NCBI RefSeq assembly: GCF_900115865.1
Contig: NZ_FOXY01000002.1
Location: 124,001-188,000 of the forward strand
Source: Donghicola eburneus
GTDB taxonomy: Bacteria; Pseudomonadota; Alphaproteobacteria; Rhodobacterales; Rhodobacteraceae
DNA length: 64,000 nucleotides
Direction: 5' to 3'
Below, in pieces: positions 18,683 to 28,240 of the stretch (the first letter of the stretch is position 1; each line of letters begins with the position of its first letter). A program made the translations under genes and the position numbers. The notes beneath the pieces were generated by a model. That model searched no databases, was not told where the DNA came from, and saw only the letters and a list, made by a program, of their open reading frames with translations.

Positions 18683-19975
18683 ATGGACACCTCCCTATTT
18701 GACGCTTCGTTCTGGACGACCGCCGGTGGCATTTTGCTGCTTCTGGTTTTCTCTGGTCTGTTTTCGGGTTCGGAAACCGCGCTGACAGCCGCCTCGCGCG
18801 GGAAACTGCGGGCCAACGCGGACAAAGGATCCAAGGGCGCGGAACAAGCGCTCAAGATCACCGAAGACAATGAACGTCTGATCGGCTCGGTCCTGCTCGG
18901 GAATAACCTTGTCAACATTCTGGCGACATCGCTGGCAACCGCGCTTTTTACCCGCCTTTTCGGGGAATCGGGCGTGGCGCTTGCGACCATGGTGATGACC
19001 CTGCTGGTCCTGATCTTTGCCGAGGTGCTGCCAAAAACCTACGCGATCACCAATGCCGAGGTGGCCGCCGCCCGTGCAGCCCCCATGATCACCCTGATCG
19101 TCAAAGTCTTTTCGCCCATCGTTTCAGCCGTCCGCGCCTTGGTCCGTTTGGTGCTGCGCATGTTCGGCGTTCAGATCGACCCTGACAGCCAAATTCTCGC
19201 CGTGCGCGAAGAAATCGCAGGCGCCTTGCACCTCGGTCACTCCGAAGGGGTGGTCGAGAAAGAGGACCGCGACCGCATTCTTGGCGCGCTAGACCTCAAC
19301 GACCGCTACGTCGAAGAGGTCATGCTGCACCGTTCCTCGATCGAGATGATCAATGCCGAGGATTCGATCGAAGACATTCTGGCCCAGTGTCTGGAAAGCA
19401 ATCACACCCGCCTGCCCCTGTTCAAAGGCGATCAGGAGAACATCATCGGCGTGGTCCATGCCAAGGATCTGATGCGCGCGATGGACACCATCCTGCGCGA
19501 CGAAGAGGCGATGAAGGCCTTTGATATCGCCAGTGTTGCGATGAAGCCCTATTTCATTCCCGACACCACCTCGCTGGATGAACAGATGCGCCAGTTCCTG
19601 CGCCGCCGCACGCACTTTGCGCTGGTGGTGGACGAGTACGGCAGCATCGAAGGCCTGATCACGCTGGAAGACATCCTCGAAGAGATCGTCGGTCAGATCA
19701 CCGACGAATTCGACGCCGAGGCTGAACTGCCGATCAAGAAGGCCGAGGATGGCACCTATATCGTCGAGGGCCACATGACGATCCGCGACCTGAACCGCGC
19801 AACCGAATGGAACCTGCCGGACGACGAGGCGAACACCATCGCGGGCCTTGTGATCCACGAAGCGCAGACCATCCCGACCCCCGGTCAGGTGTTCAGCTTC
19901 CACGGCTTCCGCTTCTTGGTTCTGGCGCGCGAGGCCAACCGGATCACCAAGCTGAAGATCCGCCCCCTGCAGTAA
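18683..19975 (+). CDS. CorC/HlyC-family CNNM-CBS membrane protein
   Basis: The 430-residue protein contains a DUF21/CNNM membrane domain (about 1-190, with FSGLFSGSETALTAASRGKL and LGNNLVNILATSLATALF). A CBS-domain pair (about 205-335, with VMLHRSSIEMINAEDSIEDI and LVVDEYGSIEGLITLEDILEE) follows, then a C-terminal CorC/HlyC transporter-associated domain ending KIRPL. Homologues are implicated in magnesium or cobalt efflux. The substrate cannot be read from the sequence. It starts 36 bp after xerD and may be co-transcribed. Confidence 0.9.
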   Translation: MDTSLFDASFWTTAGGILLLLVFSGLFSGSETALTAASRGKLRANADKGSKGAEQALKITEDNERLIGSVLLGNNLVNILATSLATALFTRLFGESGVALATMVMTLLVLIFAEVLPKTYAITNAEVAAARAAPMITLIVKVFSPIVSAVRALVRLVLRMFGVQIDPDSQILAVREEIAGALHLGHSEGVVEKEDRDRILGALDLNDRYVEEVMLHRSSIEMINAEDSIEDILAQCLESNHTRLPLFKGDQENIIGVVHAKDLMRAMDTILRDEEAMKAFDIASVAMKPYFIPDTTSLDEQMRQFLRRRTHFALVVDEYGSIEGLITLEDILEEIVGQITDEFDAEAELPIKKAEDGTYIVEGHMTIRDLNRATEWNLPDDEANTIAGLVIHEAQTIPTPGQVFSFHGFRFLVLAREANRITKLKIRPLQ

Positions 19976-20008
19976 GGGCTGGACAGTCCGCCGCGTTCCG
20001 GCCACTTT

Positions 20009-20024
20009 CTGAACAACCGTTCAG
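20009..20024. promoter_or_regulatory. TetR-like operator dyad upstream of the SDR gene
   Basis: CTGAAC-AACC-GTTCAG is a perfect 6-bp inverted repeat, 17 bp upstream of the SDR start at 20042. Its shape and size resemble TetR-family operators. No regulator gene is adjacent. Confidence 0.45.
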
Positions 20025-20041
20025 TTAGGGGAGGAACTCGG

Positions 20042-20797
20042 ATGGATTTGACTGGCGTAAAGGCTGTCGTTACCGGCGGCGCATCGGGATTGGGCAACGC
20101 CACAGCGCGGTTTCTGGCCGCCTCGGGGGCACAGATTGTCCTGCTGGACCGCGACACCGCGCGGGGCACAGAACAGGCCGCCGAGATCGGAGCAGGATTT
20201 CAGGAATGCGACGTCACGGACGAGGGGTCTGTTCAGGCCGCCCTATCCGCTGCCGCTGATCACATGGGCGGGCTGACAGCCGCGATCAACTGCGCGGGCA
20301 TCGCGACCGCGGAAAAGACTTTGGGCCGCAATGGGCCGCACGGACTGGACAGCTGGAAACGCACGATAGACATCAACCTGACTGGCAGCTTTAACGTCGG
20401 ACGCTTGGCCGCTGAAATCATGTCGAAAAACACGCCAGATGCGGACGGACAGCGCGGCGTGATCGTCAACACCGCCTCTATTGCCGCGTTCGAGGGGCAA
20501 AAGGGCCAAGCCGCCTACGCCGCCTCCAAAGGGGGGATCGCGGCGCTGGCCCTACCCATGGCGCGGGACTTGGCATCGGTTGGGGTACGCTGCATGGCGA
20601 TCGCGCCGGGCATCTTCCGCACGCCGATGCTGGAAAGTCTGGGCCAAGAGGTCATGGACGGCCTCGCCGCTGACGTGACCTTTCCCAAACGCCTTGGTGA
20701 TCCGCAGGAATACGCGCGCACCGTCGGGTTCATCCTGACCTGCCCCTATTTGAACGGGTCGGTCATCCGGATCGACGGCGCGCTGCGCATGCCTTAG
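20042..20797 (+). CDS. Short-chain dehydrogenase, HSD10/3-hydroxyacyl-CoA dehydrogenase-like
   Basis: The 251-residue protein is a classical SDR. It has the NAD-binding GGASGLGNATARFL near residue 12, Asp after the second strand (LLDRD), NCAGIA, catalytic Ser in VNTASIAAFEG, and YAASKGGI (Tyr-x-x-x-Lys). The overall pattern, with TIDINLTGSFNVGRLAAE and IAPGIFRTPML, resembles 3-hydroxyacyl-CoA (type 2, HSD17B10-like) dehydrogenases used in fatty-acid or isoleucine breakdown. Substrate is inferred, not proven. Its stop codon overlaps that of the convergent ABC-F gene. Confidence 0.87.
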   Translation: MDLTGVKAVVTGGASGLGNATARFLAASGAQIVLLDRDTARGTEQAAEIGAGFQECDVTDEGSVQAALSAAADHMGGLTAAINCAGIATAEKTLGRNGPHGLDSWKRTIDINLTGSFNVGRLAAEIMSKNTPDADGQRGVIVNTASIAAFEGQKGQAAYAASKGGIAALALPMARDLASVGVRCMAIAPGIFRTPMLESLGQEVMDGLAADVTFPKRLGDPQEYARTVGFILTCPYLNGSVIRIDGALRMP

Positions 20798-22617
20798 CCG
20801 GCGGCCTTCTCTTCAAGCTCCAGCCACTCTTCTTCGGCGGCAGCGAGTTTCTCCTGCCGCTCGACCAGCGCTTCGGTCGCCTTCTTGAACTTGAGCGGCT
20901 CTTTGGTGAAGAGCTCGGGATCAGCAAGGAACTCTTCGAGCTTCGCGATCTCGGCCTCAAGGCGCTCCATCTCGGCAGGCAGCGCATCAAGGCGGTGCTT
21001 CTCGCTGTAGCTCAGACCATCTTTGGCAGGCTTGGGCGCGACGGCAGGTTTCGGCGCTGCCACAGGCTTCTCGGCCTTGGGGGCGGCTTTGGCCTCTTCT
21101 TTCGCGGTCAGAGCCTTTTGCGTCTGATAGTCGGACCAGCCGCCGGCATAAACTGTCGCCTTGCCGTTGCCCTCCATCGCGATGGTCGTCGCCGATACGC
21201 GGTCTAGGAAGTCACGGTCGTGGCTGACCAGCAGCACGGTGCCATCATAGCTGTCCAGCAACTCTTGCAGCAGGTCCAGCGTTTCGACGTCCAGATCGTT
21301 GGTCGGTTCGTCGAGAACCAAAAGGTTGCTCTCGCGCGCCATAATCTTGGCCAGCAACAGACGCGCCTTCTCACCGCCCGACAGGCTGCGCACAGGGGCG
21401 CGGGCTTGGGCTTCGGCGAACAGGAATTCCTTTAGGTAGCCGACCACGTGCTTGGGGTTGCCGCGCACCATCACCTGATCCGCCTGCCCGCTGACGCGCA
21501 TGTCAGGATCGCCGGTCAGGCTGTCCCACAGGGTCATTTCGGGGTCCAGCTGCGCACGGGTCTGGTCAAAGATCGCGGGCAGCAGGTTGGTGCCAAGGGT
21601 CACGGTGCCCGTATCCGGCTGCTCCTGCCCCATCAGCATTTTCAGCAGCGTCGTCTTGCCCACGCCGTTCGGGCCGACAAAAGCCACACGGTCCCCCCGC
21701 TGGATCTTGATCGAGAAGTCCCGCAGGATCACCTTGTCGCCATAGGTCTTGCTGATGCCCTCAGCCTCGATCACGCGCTTGCCCGACTGAGGGCCGCTTT
21801 CCAGCGCCATAGCGGCAGCGCCTTGGCGTTTGATCTGGCTGGCACGCTGAGCACGCAGGTCCTGTAGGGCGCGGACACGGCCTTGGTTCCGCTTACGGCG
21901 GGCGCTGATGCCTTCGACAGCCCAACGGGCCTCGGCCTTGATCTTGCGGTTCAGCTTGTGGCGCTGCTCGTCCTCGTCTTCCCAGACTTTGTCGCGCCAT
22001 GCCTCGAAGTTCTCGAATCCCAACTCCTGACGGCGGACCTCTCCTCGGTCGACCCACAAGGTCGCTCGGGTCAACGCACGCAGGAACGCACGGTCGTGCG
22101 AGATCAGGACAAAAGCGTCGCGGGTGGTCTTCAGCTCGTTTTCCAGCCACGCAATCGCCTCGATATCGAGGTGGTTGGTCGGCTCGTCCAGCAGCATCAG
22201 CTCGGGCGCTTCGGCCATCAGTTTGGCCAGCGCGGCGCGGCGGCGTTCCCCGCCAGAGGCCACGTTCACATCGCGGCTGGGATCGAACTTCAGCCCCTCG
22301 GCCACCATTTCGATCTTGTACATCTCGGCGGCATCCAGGCGGCTCGAGGCGAAATCGCCAAGCGTCGCGAACCCTTCCATGGTGGGGTCCTGCTCCATGT
22401 AGCCCACGGTGATGCCCGGCCCCGCCACGCGGTCGCCGCTGTCAGGTTCGACCAGACCGGCCATGACCTTCATCAGGGTGGATTTGCCGGACCCGTTGCG
22501 GCCAACCAAGGCCACACGGTCCCCCGGCTGAATGTTCAGCGAGAGGCCGGAGAAAACAGGATCACCGCCGAAAGTCAGCGAGATGTCGGAAAGCTGGAGT
22601 AAGGGTGCGCGTGCCAT
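20794..22617 (-). CDS. ABC-F family ATPase, Uup-like
   Basis: A soluble 607-residue protein with two ABC ATPase domains and no membrane segment. Walker A motifs are GRNGSGKST and GPNGVGKTT. Signature and Walker B regions are ASGGERRRAALAKL with LLLDEPTNHLD, and LSGGEKARLLLAKI with LVLDEPTNDLD. An inter-domain linker rich in Arg and Lys, and a C-terminal coiled coil (about 530-600, Glu/Lys-rich), match Uup rather than EttA. Such proteins act on ribosomes or branched DNA. The GTP/ATP role is inferred from the family. Confidence 0.92.
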   Translation of the reverse strand: MARAPLLQLSDISLTFGGDPVFSGLSLNIQPGDRVALVGRNGSGKSTLMKVMAGLVEPDSGDRVAGPGITVGYMEQDPTMEGFATLGDFASSRLDAAEMYKIEMVAEGLKFDPSRDVNVASGGERRRAALAKLMAEAPELMLLDEPTNHLDIEAIAWLENELKTTRDAFVLISHDRAFLRALTRATLWVDRGEVRRQELGFENFEAWRDKVWEDEDEQRHKLNRKIKAEARWAVEGISARRKRNQGRVRALQDLRAQRASQIKRQGAAAMALESGPQSGKRVIEAEGISKTYGDKVILRDFSIKIQRGDRVAFVGPNGVGKTTLLKMLMGQEQPDTGTVTLGTNLLPAIFDQTRAQLDPEMTLWDSLTGDPDMRVSGQADQVMVRGNPKHVVGYLKEFLFAEAQARAPVRSLSGGEKARLLLAKIMARESNLLVLDEPTNDLDVETLDLLQELLDSYDGTVLLVSHDRDFLDRVSATTIAMEGNGKATVYAGGWSDYQTQKALTAKEEAKAAPKAEKPVAAPKPAVAPKPAKDGLSYSEKHRLDALPAEMERLEAEIAKLEEFLADPELFTKEPLKFKKATEALVERQEKLAAAEEEWLELEEKAAG

Positions 22618-22656
22618 GGCATCGCGCTATCCCCGCCCTGCATCGCCGTCAAGGGG

Positions 22657-23409
22657 TCAGCCTGCGACGGCGCGCAGCAGCTTCTTGCGGGCGGGGGGAA
22701 TCGCTGCGATTTCAACACCGGTAAAGACATGGAGCGTATTCATCTGGGCATCGACAACTGCGTGGTCACTGACCCAGCCACCCATCATCAGATAGGTTTT
22801 CAATAACGGCGGCATCCGGCGCATCGCCAGTTTCGCGTCTGGTTTCCGACGCAGACGAGCGGCAAAACGAAAGACGTTCGGCGCCTTGACCTTGGGCAGC
22901 CAGCGCTTGGGGCCAAGGTGACGCTCCTTGAGCAGCGCGAAAGCGTCGAAGTATTCCTGCGCATCAATCCCACGAAAGCTGGAGCACCCGAAGAGCATTT
23001 CGACCCCTGTGTCATCCACGTAGCGGGTCATCGCCCCCCACGCGACTCGGAGGATGTCAGGATCCGTCAGGTCTGGATGAATACAAAAGCGCCCCATCTC
23101 GACCATCGTGCCCGCATAAGCTTCGAGCGCGGCCAGATCATAGTATTGCGCGGCGTAGCTGCGGGAAATCTCGGACCCCGACGTCAGGTGGAGCATCCGA
23201 AAACAGCAAACCAGCGCGCCAGTGCGCTGATCCTCGACCAACATGTGATGGCAGATCTCGTCGTAATCGTCAGCATCCAGACCATCTGCGCAAGGCTCTG
23301 CCCCCGTCTCAGCCACAAATGCCAGATAGCGCAGGCGCTGCGCGGCCTCGAGATCGGCGGGCGTCTCGGCCAGACGGGTGCGATAGCGTCCCTTTACCAT
23401 GTTCAGCAT
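22657..23409 (-). CDS. olsB: L-ornithine N-alpha-acyltransferase OlsB
   Basis: OlsB transfers a 3-hydroxyacyl chain from ACP to ornithine, giving lyso-ornithine lipid. The 250-residue GNAT-like protein shows RLRYLAFVAETGA, DYDEICHHMLVED, SRSYAAQYYDL, EMGRFCIHPDLTDPDILRVAW, and LFGCSSFRG. These features fit the OlsB/autoinducer-synthase-like fold. I chose the ATG at 23409, with AGG 8 nt upstream; the ATG at 23400 is an alternative. OlsA, which adds the second acyl chain, is not nearby. Confidence 0.82.
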   Translation of the reverse strand: MLNMVKGRYRTRLAETPADLEAAQRLRYLAFVAETGAEPCADGLDADDYDEICHHMLVEDQRTGALVCCFRMLHLTSGSEISRSYAAQYYDLAALEAYAGTMVEMGRFCIHPDLTDPDILRVAWGAMTRYVDDTGVEMLFGCSSFRGIDAQEYFDAFALLKERHLGPKRWLPKVKAPNVFRFAARLRRKPDAKLAMRRMPPLLKTYLMMGGWVSDHAVVDAQMNTLHVFTGVEIAAIPPARKKLLRAVAG

Positions 23410-23480
23410 CACAGGCACCTGCAACGAAGGGTTTTCACCCGCCTAGCATACAGCCTGCGACGCAACCGTGACAGGGAAAC

Positions 23481-23936
23481 TTAACCGTCGAAGGCTTGGC
23501 TCAGGTCCAGACCGCCAACGTTTCCGAAGAGCTGGGTCAGGAAGGGAACATCGTTTGCGTTGTTGCCAGTCACACGGCGCGACAGGGGCACAACTTTGCC
23601 GTCCTGAAGGGTGTAGCGTTCGACATTCGAAACCACGCCGGCGTCATCGAACCGGATCGCAACGATCTGACGATCCACAATTTCCGGCTCGCGCATTCCG
23701 TAGCTACGCACATTTTTTGACACGTAGTAATAGGCGTCACTGCGGGCCACACCCGAGGTCGTCGGCGTCCCGATCACCTCGGATACTGTGTCGCGCGTGT
23801 CCACGCCCACAAGAATGTTCGCCAGATCGTCGTCCGAGGGCGTATACCCATGCAAACGGTACTGCGCCACACATCCTGCGACGGCGATCACTGCTGCCAG
23901 GCAGGTCGCCCGTCCCATCCATTTAACCGCTCGCAT
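23481..23936 (-). CDS. bamE: BamE-type outer-membrane assembly lipoprotein
   Basis: The 151-residue protein has a lipoprotein signal with a lipobox at VAGC (Cys near residue 22). The BamE/SmpA pattern DDLANILVGVDTRDTVSEVIGTPT is followed by YYYVSKNVRSYGMREPEIVDRQIVAIRFDD. BamE supports BamA in outer-membrane protein assembly. It is divergent from the YceD-like gene, 73 bp away. Two DNA-level alternatives on the opposite strand are less plausible. Confidence 0.9.
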   Translation of the reverse strand: MRAVKWMGRATCLAAVIAVAGCVAQYRLHGYTPSDDDLANILVGVDTRDTVSEVIGTPTTSGVARSDAYYYVSKNVRSYGMREPEIVDRQIVAIRFDDAGVVSNVERYTLQDGKVVPLSRRVTGNNANDVPFLTQLFGNVGGLDLSQAFDG

Positions 23937-24009
23937 CCTGCTGCCCCTATTGAACTCGACATATATAAGCTTTTATCCCGATTACAGAAGGAAAGGCACC
24001 GGTTCAAGA

Positions 24010-24573
24010 ATGCAAGACTCAGCTCCCCTACCGCAGCACATCCTGCGGATCGCGGATTTGCCCCAGCGCAAACCCACTCGCGTCACCCTGACGCCCACCC
24101 CCGAGGAAATGCGCGCCGTTGCCTCTGATCTGGGTCTGGATGGCCTGCGAAAGCTACGATTCGAGGCTGAATTGTCCCCGATGGGCAAGACCGACTGGCG
24201 GCTCAAGGGTACCTTGGGCGCGACTGTGGTACAGCCCTGCGTGGTCACACTAGAGCCTGTAACAACGCGTATCGATACGGGAATCGAGCTGACATATTTG
24301 GCAGACTTGCCTGAAATTGAGGGCGAGGAAGTGGAAATGCCCGAAGACGAGTCGATCGAACGCTTGCCCGCTACGATCGATATCGCAGAAGTGATGATCG
24401 AGTCGCTGGCCCTGAACATCCCGCTTTATCCCCGCGCCGAGGGCACCGATCCGGTCGAAATGCAGGTGACCGAGCCCGGCAAGAAGGCGATGACGGATGA
24501 AGATGCCAAGCCTTTCGCTGGCTTAGCAGCCCTTCGGGATAAATTAGGCGGGGACAGCGGGGAAAATTCCTGA
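24010..24573 (+). CDS. YceD/DUF177-family protein
   Basis: The 187-residue protein has the DUF177 pattern VVQPCVVTLEPVTTRIDTGIELTYL, followed by an acidic segment (EGEEVEMPEDESIERLP) and IDIAEVMIESLALNIPLYPRAEG. YceD homologues lie upstream of rpmF in many bacteria and have been linked to 23S rRNA accumulation. Here rpmF is the next gene. The ATG at 24010 was chosen because earlier in-frame codons overlap the divergent bamE. Confidence 0.9.
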   Translation: MQDSAPLPQHILRIADLPQRKPTRVTLTPTPEEMRAVASDLGLDGLRKLRFEAELSPMGKTDWRLKGTLGATVVQPCVVTLEPVTTRIDTGIELTYLADLPEIEGEEVEMPEDESIERLPATIDIAEVMIESLALNIPLYPRAEGTDPVEMQVTEPGKKAMTDEDAKPFAGLAALRDKLGGDSGENS

Positions 24574-24631
24574 TACCCCCTTGCAGAACGCCGGAAAAAA
24601 GGTATTTTCCGCGCCTCATCGGAATTTTGGG

Positions 24632-24660
24632 TTGGACACGGACTGCGCCTAGGACTATAG
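24632..24660 (+). promoter_or_regulatory. Putative rpmF promoter
   Basis: TTGGAC (24632-24637) and CTATAG (24655-24660) are separated by 17 bp, about 85 bp upstream of rpmF. The 171-bp gap holding it has no other obvious feature. Confidence 0.45.
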
Positions 24661-24744
24661 GCCCCGTCAACCCGCAACGACGCCGGGCAACGCCCCAGAC
24701 TGACAACTCCGGGCCCCGCCCGCCTAAAGCATAGAGGTAGGACA

Positions 24745-24951
24745 ATGGCTGTCCAACAGAACAAAGTTTCGAAATCGCGCCGCAACAACCGCCGTGCCCA
24801 TGACGCTCTGGTTGCAGGCAACCCCAACGAGTGCACCAACTGTGGCGAGCTGAAGCGCCCTCACCACGTGTGCCCCTCGTGCGGCCACTACGACGATCGT
24901 GAAGTCGTAGCGCTGAACAACGAGATCGATCTGGACGAAGACGCAGCGTAA
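24745..24951 (+). CDS. rpmF: 50S ribosomal protein L32
   Basis: A 68-residue basic protein starting [20 protein letters not shown], the universal L32 N-terminus. Zinc-type cysteine pairs are CTNC and CPSC. The length matches alphaproteobacterial L32. plsX and fabH follow, the classical rpmF-plsX-fabH order. Confidence 0.97.
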   Translation: MAVQQNKVSKSRRNNRRAHDALVAGNPNECTNCGELKRPHHVCPSCGHYDDREVVALNNEIDLDEDAA

Positions 24952-24979
24952 GCTTCTTCTTTGAGAGAACGGGCGACCC

Positions 24980-26071
24980 ATGACTGCGACCCAGAATCCT
25001 GAGCGCACGGACGCCCGTACCGTCACCCTATCCATTGACGCAATGGGTGGGGATCGCGGGCCATCGGCAGTGATCGACGGCCTTGCGCTCTCGGCAGAGA
25101 AAAATCCTGACATTCGCTTCCTTGTCCATGGTCCAGCCGCCGAGCTGGAGCAGCTGATCGCCCGCAAGCGCGGTCTGGCAGAGCGATGCACCGTGCGCGA
25201 TGCCGCTGGTGTCGTCAGTATGGAAGACAAACCCAGTCAAGTGATGCGCCATGGCAAGGGAACTTCGATGTTCTCGGCCATTGATGCTGTCCGCAATGGT
25301 GAGGCGGACGTCTGCGTGAGCTGCGGCAACACCGGTGCCCTGATGGCGCTGTCGATGGTCCGTCTACGCAAGCTCCCCGGTGTAAATCGTCCCGCGATTG
25401 CGGTGCTTTGGCCCTCTCGCAACCCGATGGGCTTTAACGTCATGCTCGACGTCGGGGCTGATATCCGTGCGGACGAAGAAGACCTGCTGCAATACGCGCT
25501 GATGGGTGCGTCCTACGCCCGCAACGGTCTGGATTTGGCCCGCCCCCGTATCGGTCTGCTGAACGTCGGCACCGAAGAGCATAAGGGCCGCGCCGAAATG
25601 AAGGCTGCGCATGACCTAATCGAAGCAAATGCCGAAGCCGGCAATTTCGACTTCGTCGGTTTTGTCGAAGGCGGCGACATCCCCTCGGACAAAGTTGACG
25701 TGATCGTCACCGACGGCTTCACCGGCAACATCGCGCTCAAAACCGGTGAAGGCACCGCGAGCCTTGTGCGCTCTTTGCTCAAAGAAGCGTTCGAGTATAG
25801 CTTCCTTTCCAAGATCGCTGCTCTGCTGGCTCTGACATCGCTCAAACGTTTGCAGAAGCGTATCGATCCGCGCCGCGTGAATGGTGGCGTATTCCTCGGG
25901 CTCAACGGGACCGTGGTGAAATCACATGGCTCTGCCGATTCAACTGGTGTTTCGGCCGCCGTGAAGCTGGCCTTCCAACTGGCGCAGAGCGGATTTACGA
26001 ACAAACTCGCCGCGCGGGTTGCATCTGCAGCAACGCTGGCTCAGGATGCCCGAAACACAAACGATAACTAA
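24980..26071 (+). CDS. plsX: Phosphate acyltransferase PlsX
   Basis: PlsX makes acyl-phosphate from acyl-ACP for phospholipid synthesis. The 363-residue protein shows LSIDAMGGDRGPSAVIDG, HGKGTSMFSAI, ADVCVSCGNTGALMALS, LLNVGTEEHKG, and DGFTGNIALKTGEG. It starts 28 bp after rpmF and ends 16 bp before fabH. Confidence 0.96.
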   Translation: MTATQNPERTDARTVTLSIDAMGGDRGPSAVIDGLALSAEKNPDIRFLVHGPAAELEQLIARKRGLAERCTVRDAAGVVSMEDKPSQVMRHGKGTSMFSAIDAVRNGEADVCVSCGNTGALMALSMVRLRKLPGVNRPAIAVLWPSRNPMGFNVMLDVGADIRADEEDLLQYALMGASYARNGLDLARPRIGLLNVGTEEHKGRAEMKAAHDLIEANAEAGNFDFVGFVEGGDIPSDKVDVIVTDGFTGNIALKTGEGTASLVRSLLKEAFEYSFLSKIAALLALTSLKRLQKRIDPRRVNGGVFLGLNGTVVKSHGSADSTGVSAAVKLAFQLAQSGFTNKLAARVASAATLAQDARNTNDN

Positions 26072-26087
26072 AAACGGTTCTGAACAA

Positions 26088-27059
26088 ATGACTCTTCGAG
26101 CGGTGGTGAAAGGCGTTGGGCATTACCTGCCTGAGCGGGTGGTTCCTAATAGCGAGTTCGAAGAGACGATCGACACCAGCGACGAATGGATTCGCAGCCG
26201 CTCTGGCATTGAGCGCCGCCATTTTGCCGCCGACGGTCAGACCACATCCGATCTGGGCATTCGCGCCGCCAAGGCCGCGCTGGCTGACGCTGGCCTAGAG
26301 GCCGATGATCTGGACGCCATTGTGGTGGCCACCTCGACCGCCGATTTTACCTTCCCGTCTGCAGCGACCATGATTCAGTCCGGTCTGGGCATGACCCGCG
26401 GATTTGCCTTTGATGTGCAAGCTGTCTGTGCAGGCTTTGTTTTTGCGCTCACAAATGCGAACGGTCTCATTCTTTCTGGTCAGGCCAAACGCGTTCTCGT
26501 GATCGGCGCTGAGACCTTTAGCCGGATCATGGATTGGGAAGACCGCGGCACCTGTGTCCTGTTTGGCGACGGCGCTGGCGCGTTGATCCTAGAGGGCGAA
26601 GAAGGCGCTGGTTCAACGGACGATCGAGGCATTCTGGCGACCGATCTAAACTCGGACGGCACGTATCGTGACATCCTGTATGTGGACGGTGGCGTGTCCA
26701 CCGGAACGACTGGCCACCTGCGCATGCAGGGCAAGGAAGTCTTCCGCCATGCCATTGAAAAGCTTGCACAAACCGCGCACACCTCGCTCGAAAAAATCGG
26801 GCTGTCCGGTGACGATGTGGACTGGATTGTGCCCCATCAGGCCAACCTGCGCATCATCAAAGGCACCGCCCAAAAGATGGGTGTGCCCATGGACCGCGTG
26901 GTCGTGACCGTTCAGGATCATGGCAATACCTCGGCCGCATCTATCCCGCTGGCGCTGTCTGTCGGCAAGGAACGCGGACAGATCAAACAGGGCGATCTGG
27001 TTGTCACCGAAGCCATCGGCGGTGGTCTCGCATGGGGCTCTGTGGTCATCCGGTGGTAA
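26088..27059 (+). CDS. fabH: Beta-ketoacyl-ACP synthase III
   Basis: FabH condenses acetyl-CoA with malonyl-ACP to start fatty acid synthesis. With the ATG at 26088 it has 323 residues. The nucleophile is in DVQAVCAGFVFAL. His and Asn of the triad are in PHQANLRI and DHGNTSAASIPLAL. GDGAGALILE is also present. The upstream frame from 26019 overlaps plsX and lacks family sequence, so it was rejected as start. Confidence 0.96.
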   Translation: MTLRAVVKGVGHYLPERVVPNSEFEETIDTSDEWIRSRSGIERRHFAADGQTTSDLGIRAAKAALADAGLEADDLDAIVVATSTADFTFPSAATMIQSGLGMTRGFAFDVQAVCAGFVFALTNANGLILSGQAKRVLVIGAETFSRIMDWEDRGTCVLFGDGAGALILEGEEGAGSTDDRGILATDLNSDGTYRDILYVDGGVSTGTTGHLRMQGKEVFRHAIEKLAQTAHTSLEKIGLSGDDVDWIVPHQANLRIIKGTAQKMGVPMDRVVVTVQDHGNTSAASIPLALSVGKERGQIKQGDLVVTEAIGGGLAWGSVVIRW

Positions 27060-27090
27060 CGAAACGTACACCTCCGGCAAGTTGTTGATA

Positions 27091-27119
27091 TTGACTCGTA
27101 AAATCCAAGCACCCTATTG
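27091..27119 (+). promoter_or_regulatory. Putative ihfA promoter
   Basis: TTGACT (27091-27096) is followed after 17 bp by CTATTG (27114-27119), 27 bp before the ihfA ATG. Confidence 0.45.
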
Positions 27120-27145
27120 TTCACTGAGCAACGGGGAGAGCTATC

Positions 27146-27451
27146 ATGGGTGAAAAGACCCTTACGCGGATGGACCTTAGCGAAGCCGTCTTCAACGAAG
27201 TCGGTTTGTCGCGAAATGAATCCGCACAGCTGGTAGAAAGCGTCTTGGAACACATGTCCGATGCGCTTGTGAGTGGTGAACAAGTCAAAATTTCCTCATT
27301 CGGAACCTTCAGTGTTCGGGAAAAGGCGGCGCGTGTTGGCCGCAACCCTAAAACCGGCGAGGAAGTGCCAATCCACCCCCGCCGTGTGCTGACGTTCCGT
27401 CCATCGCATCTGATGAAGGACCGTGTCGCAGACGGGAATCGCAAAAAATAA
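27146..27451 (+). CDS. ihfA: Integration host factor alpha subunit
   Basis: A 101-residue DNA-bending protein of the HU/IHF family. [21 protein letters not shown] at the start, [30 protein letters not shown] in the arm, and [15 protein letters not shown] at the end fit IhfA rather than HU. It acts with IhfB, which is not in the window. A MerR-type gene follows 9 bp later, the usual arrangement. Confidence 0.95.
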   Translation: MGEKTLTRMDLSEAVFNEVGLSRNESAQLVESVLEHMSDALVSGEQVKISSFGTFSVREKAARVGRNPKTGEEVPIHPRRVLTFRPSHLMKDRVADGNRKK

Positions 27452-27460
27452 GGCTTCCCG

Positions 27461-28174
27461 ATGGCCCGAAAGTCCCCTGATGCGTTTCGAACAATCAGCG
27501 AAGTCGCTGACTGGTTAGAAACCCCTGCCCACGTTCTGCGGTTCTGGGAGAGTAAGTTCACTCAGGTGAAACCGGTCAAGCGTGCCGGCGGGCGACGTTA
27601 TTACCGACCCGCCGACATGGAATTGCTTGGCGGGATCAAGAAGTTGCTCCACGATGAGGGCATGACGATCAAAGGCGTGCAGAAAATTCTGCGCGAGCAG
27701 GGCGTCAAGCACGTGGCTGGATTGTCAGAGACGATAACAACGGCTGATACCAAATCCGTAACTGTCGAGAGTGAAAGCGTCCCAGCCCCGCCCAAACCGG
27801 AGCAGACGCTGCCGGAACAGGCGCCCCTGCCCCCGCTCCCGAAGACAGAGAAACGCGAACCGCCAAGCGAGGCGGAAGACGGTTACCAGCAGGGCAATCT
27901 CTTTGGCGACGATTTCGAGGACACGAGCGAAGTGGAGCTTTTGGAGGTCGATGTCGAAGACATTCCTGCCCCAGCGCCCGCCGAAATCATTCCACTGCGC
28001 CCTGCCCCGGAGCCAGCGGCCCCAAAGGCGGCCCAAGCGCCCGAGTTTGTTCGTGAACCTGCGCCGCGCCTTCTGGCTATGGCATTGCAAACACCGGAAA
28101 AACAGCTTCCTGCGCTTAGCGCGCTGGCGCCACAGATCCGCGCCCTGCACGCGCGACTAAGCCAACCGAAATAA
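27461..28174 (+). CDS. MerR-family transcriptional regulator
   Basis: The 237-residue protein has an N-terminal winged-helix MerR domain (about 1-85): [25 protein letters not shown], the wing with [10 protein letters not shown], and [20 protein letters not shown]. The rest is proline- and glutamate-rich and likely disordered, with no cysteine-based metal site or known effector domain. Homologues next to ihfA are common in alphaproteobacteria. Targets are unknown. Confidence 0.88.
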   Translation: MARKSPDAFRTISEVADWLETPAHVLRFWESKFTQVKPVKRAGGRRYYRPADMELLGGIKKLLHDEGMTIKGVQKILREQGVKHVAGLSETITTADTKSVTVESESVPAPPKPEQTLPEQAPLPPLPKTEKREPPSEAEDGYQQGNLFGDDFEDTSEVELLEVDVEDIPAPAPAEIIPLRPAPEPAAPKAAQAPEFVREPAPRLLAMALQTPEKQLPALSALAPQIRALHARLSQPK

Positions 28175-28240
28175 TTTCAAAAATCGGCGATTTCGCTCTT
28201 GCGCCTGCCGCCCACAACTGTAGAAAGCCTCACACAACGT

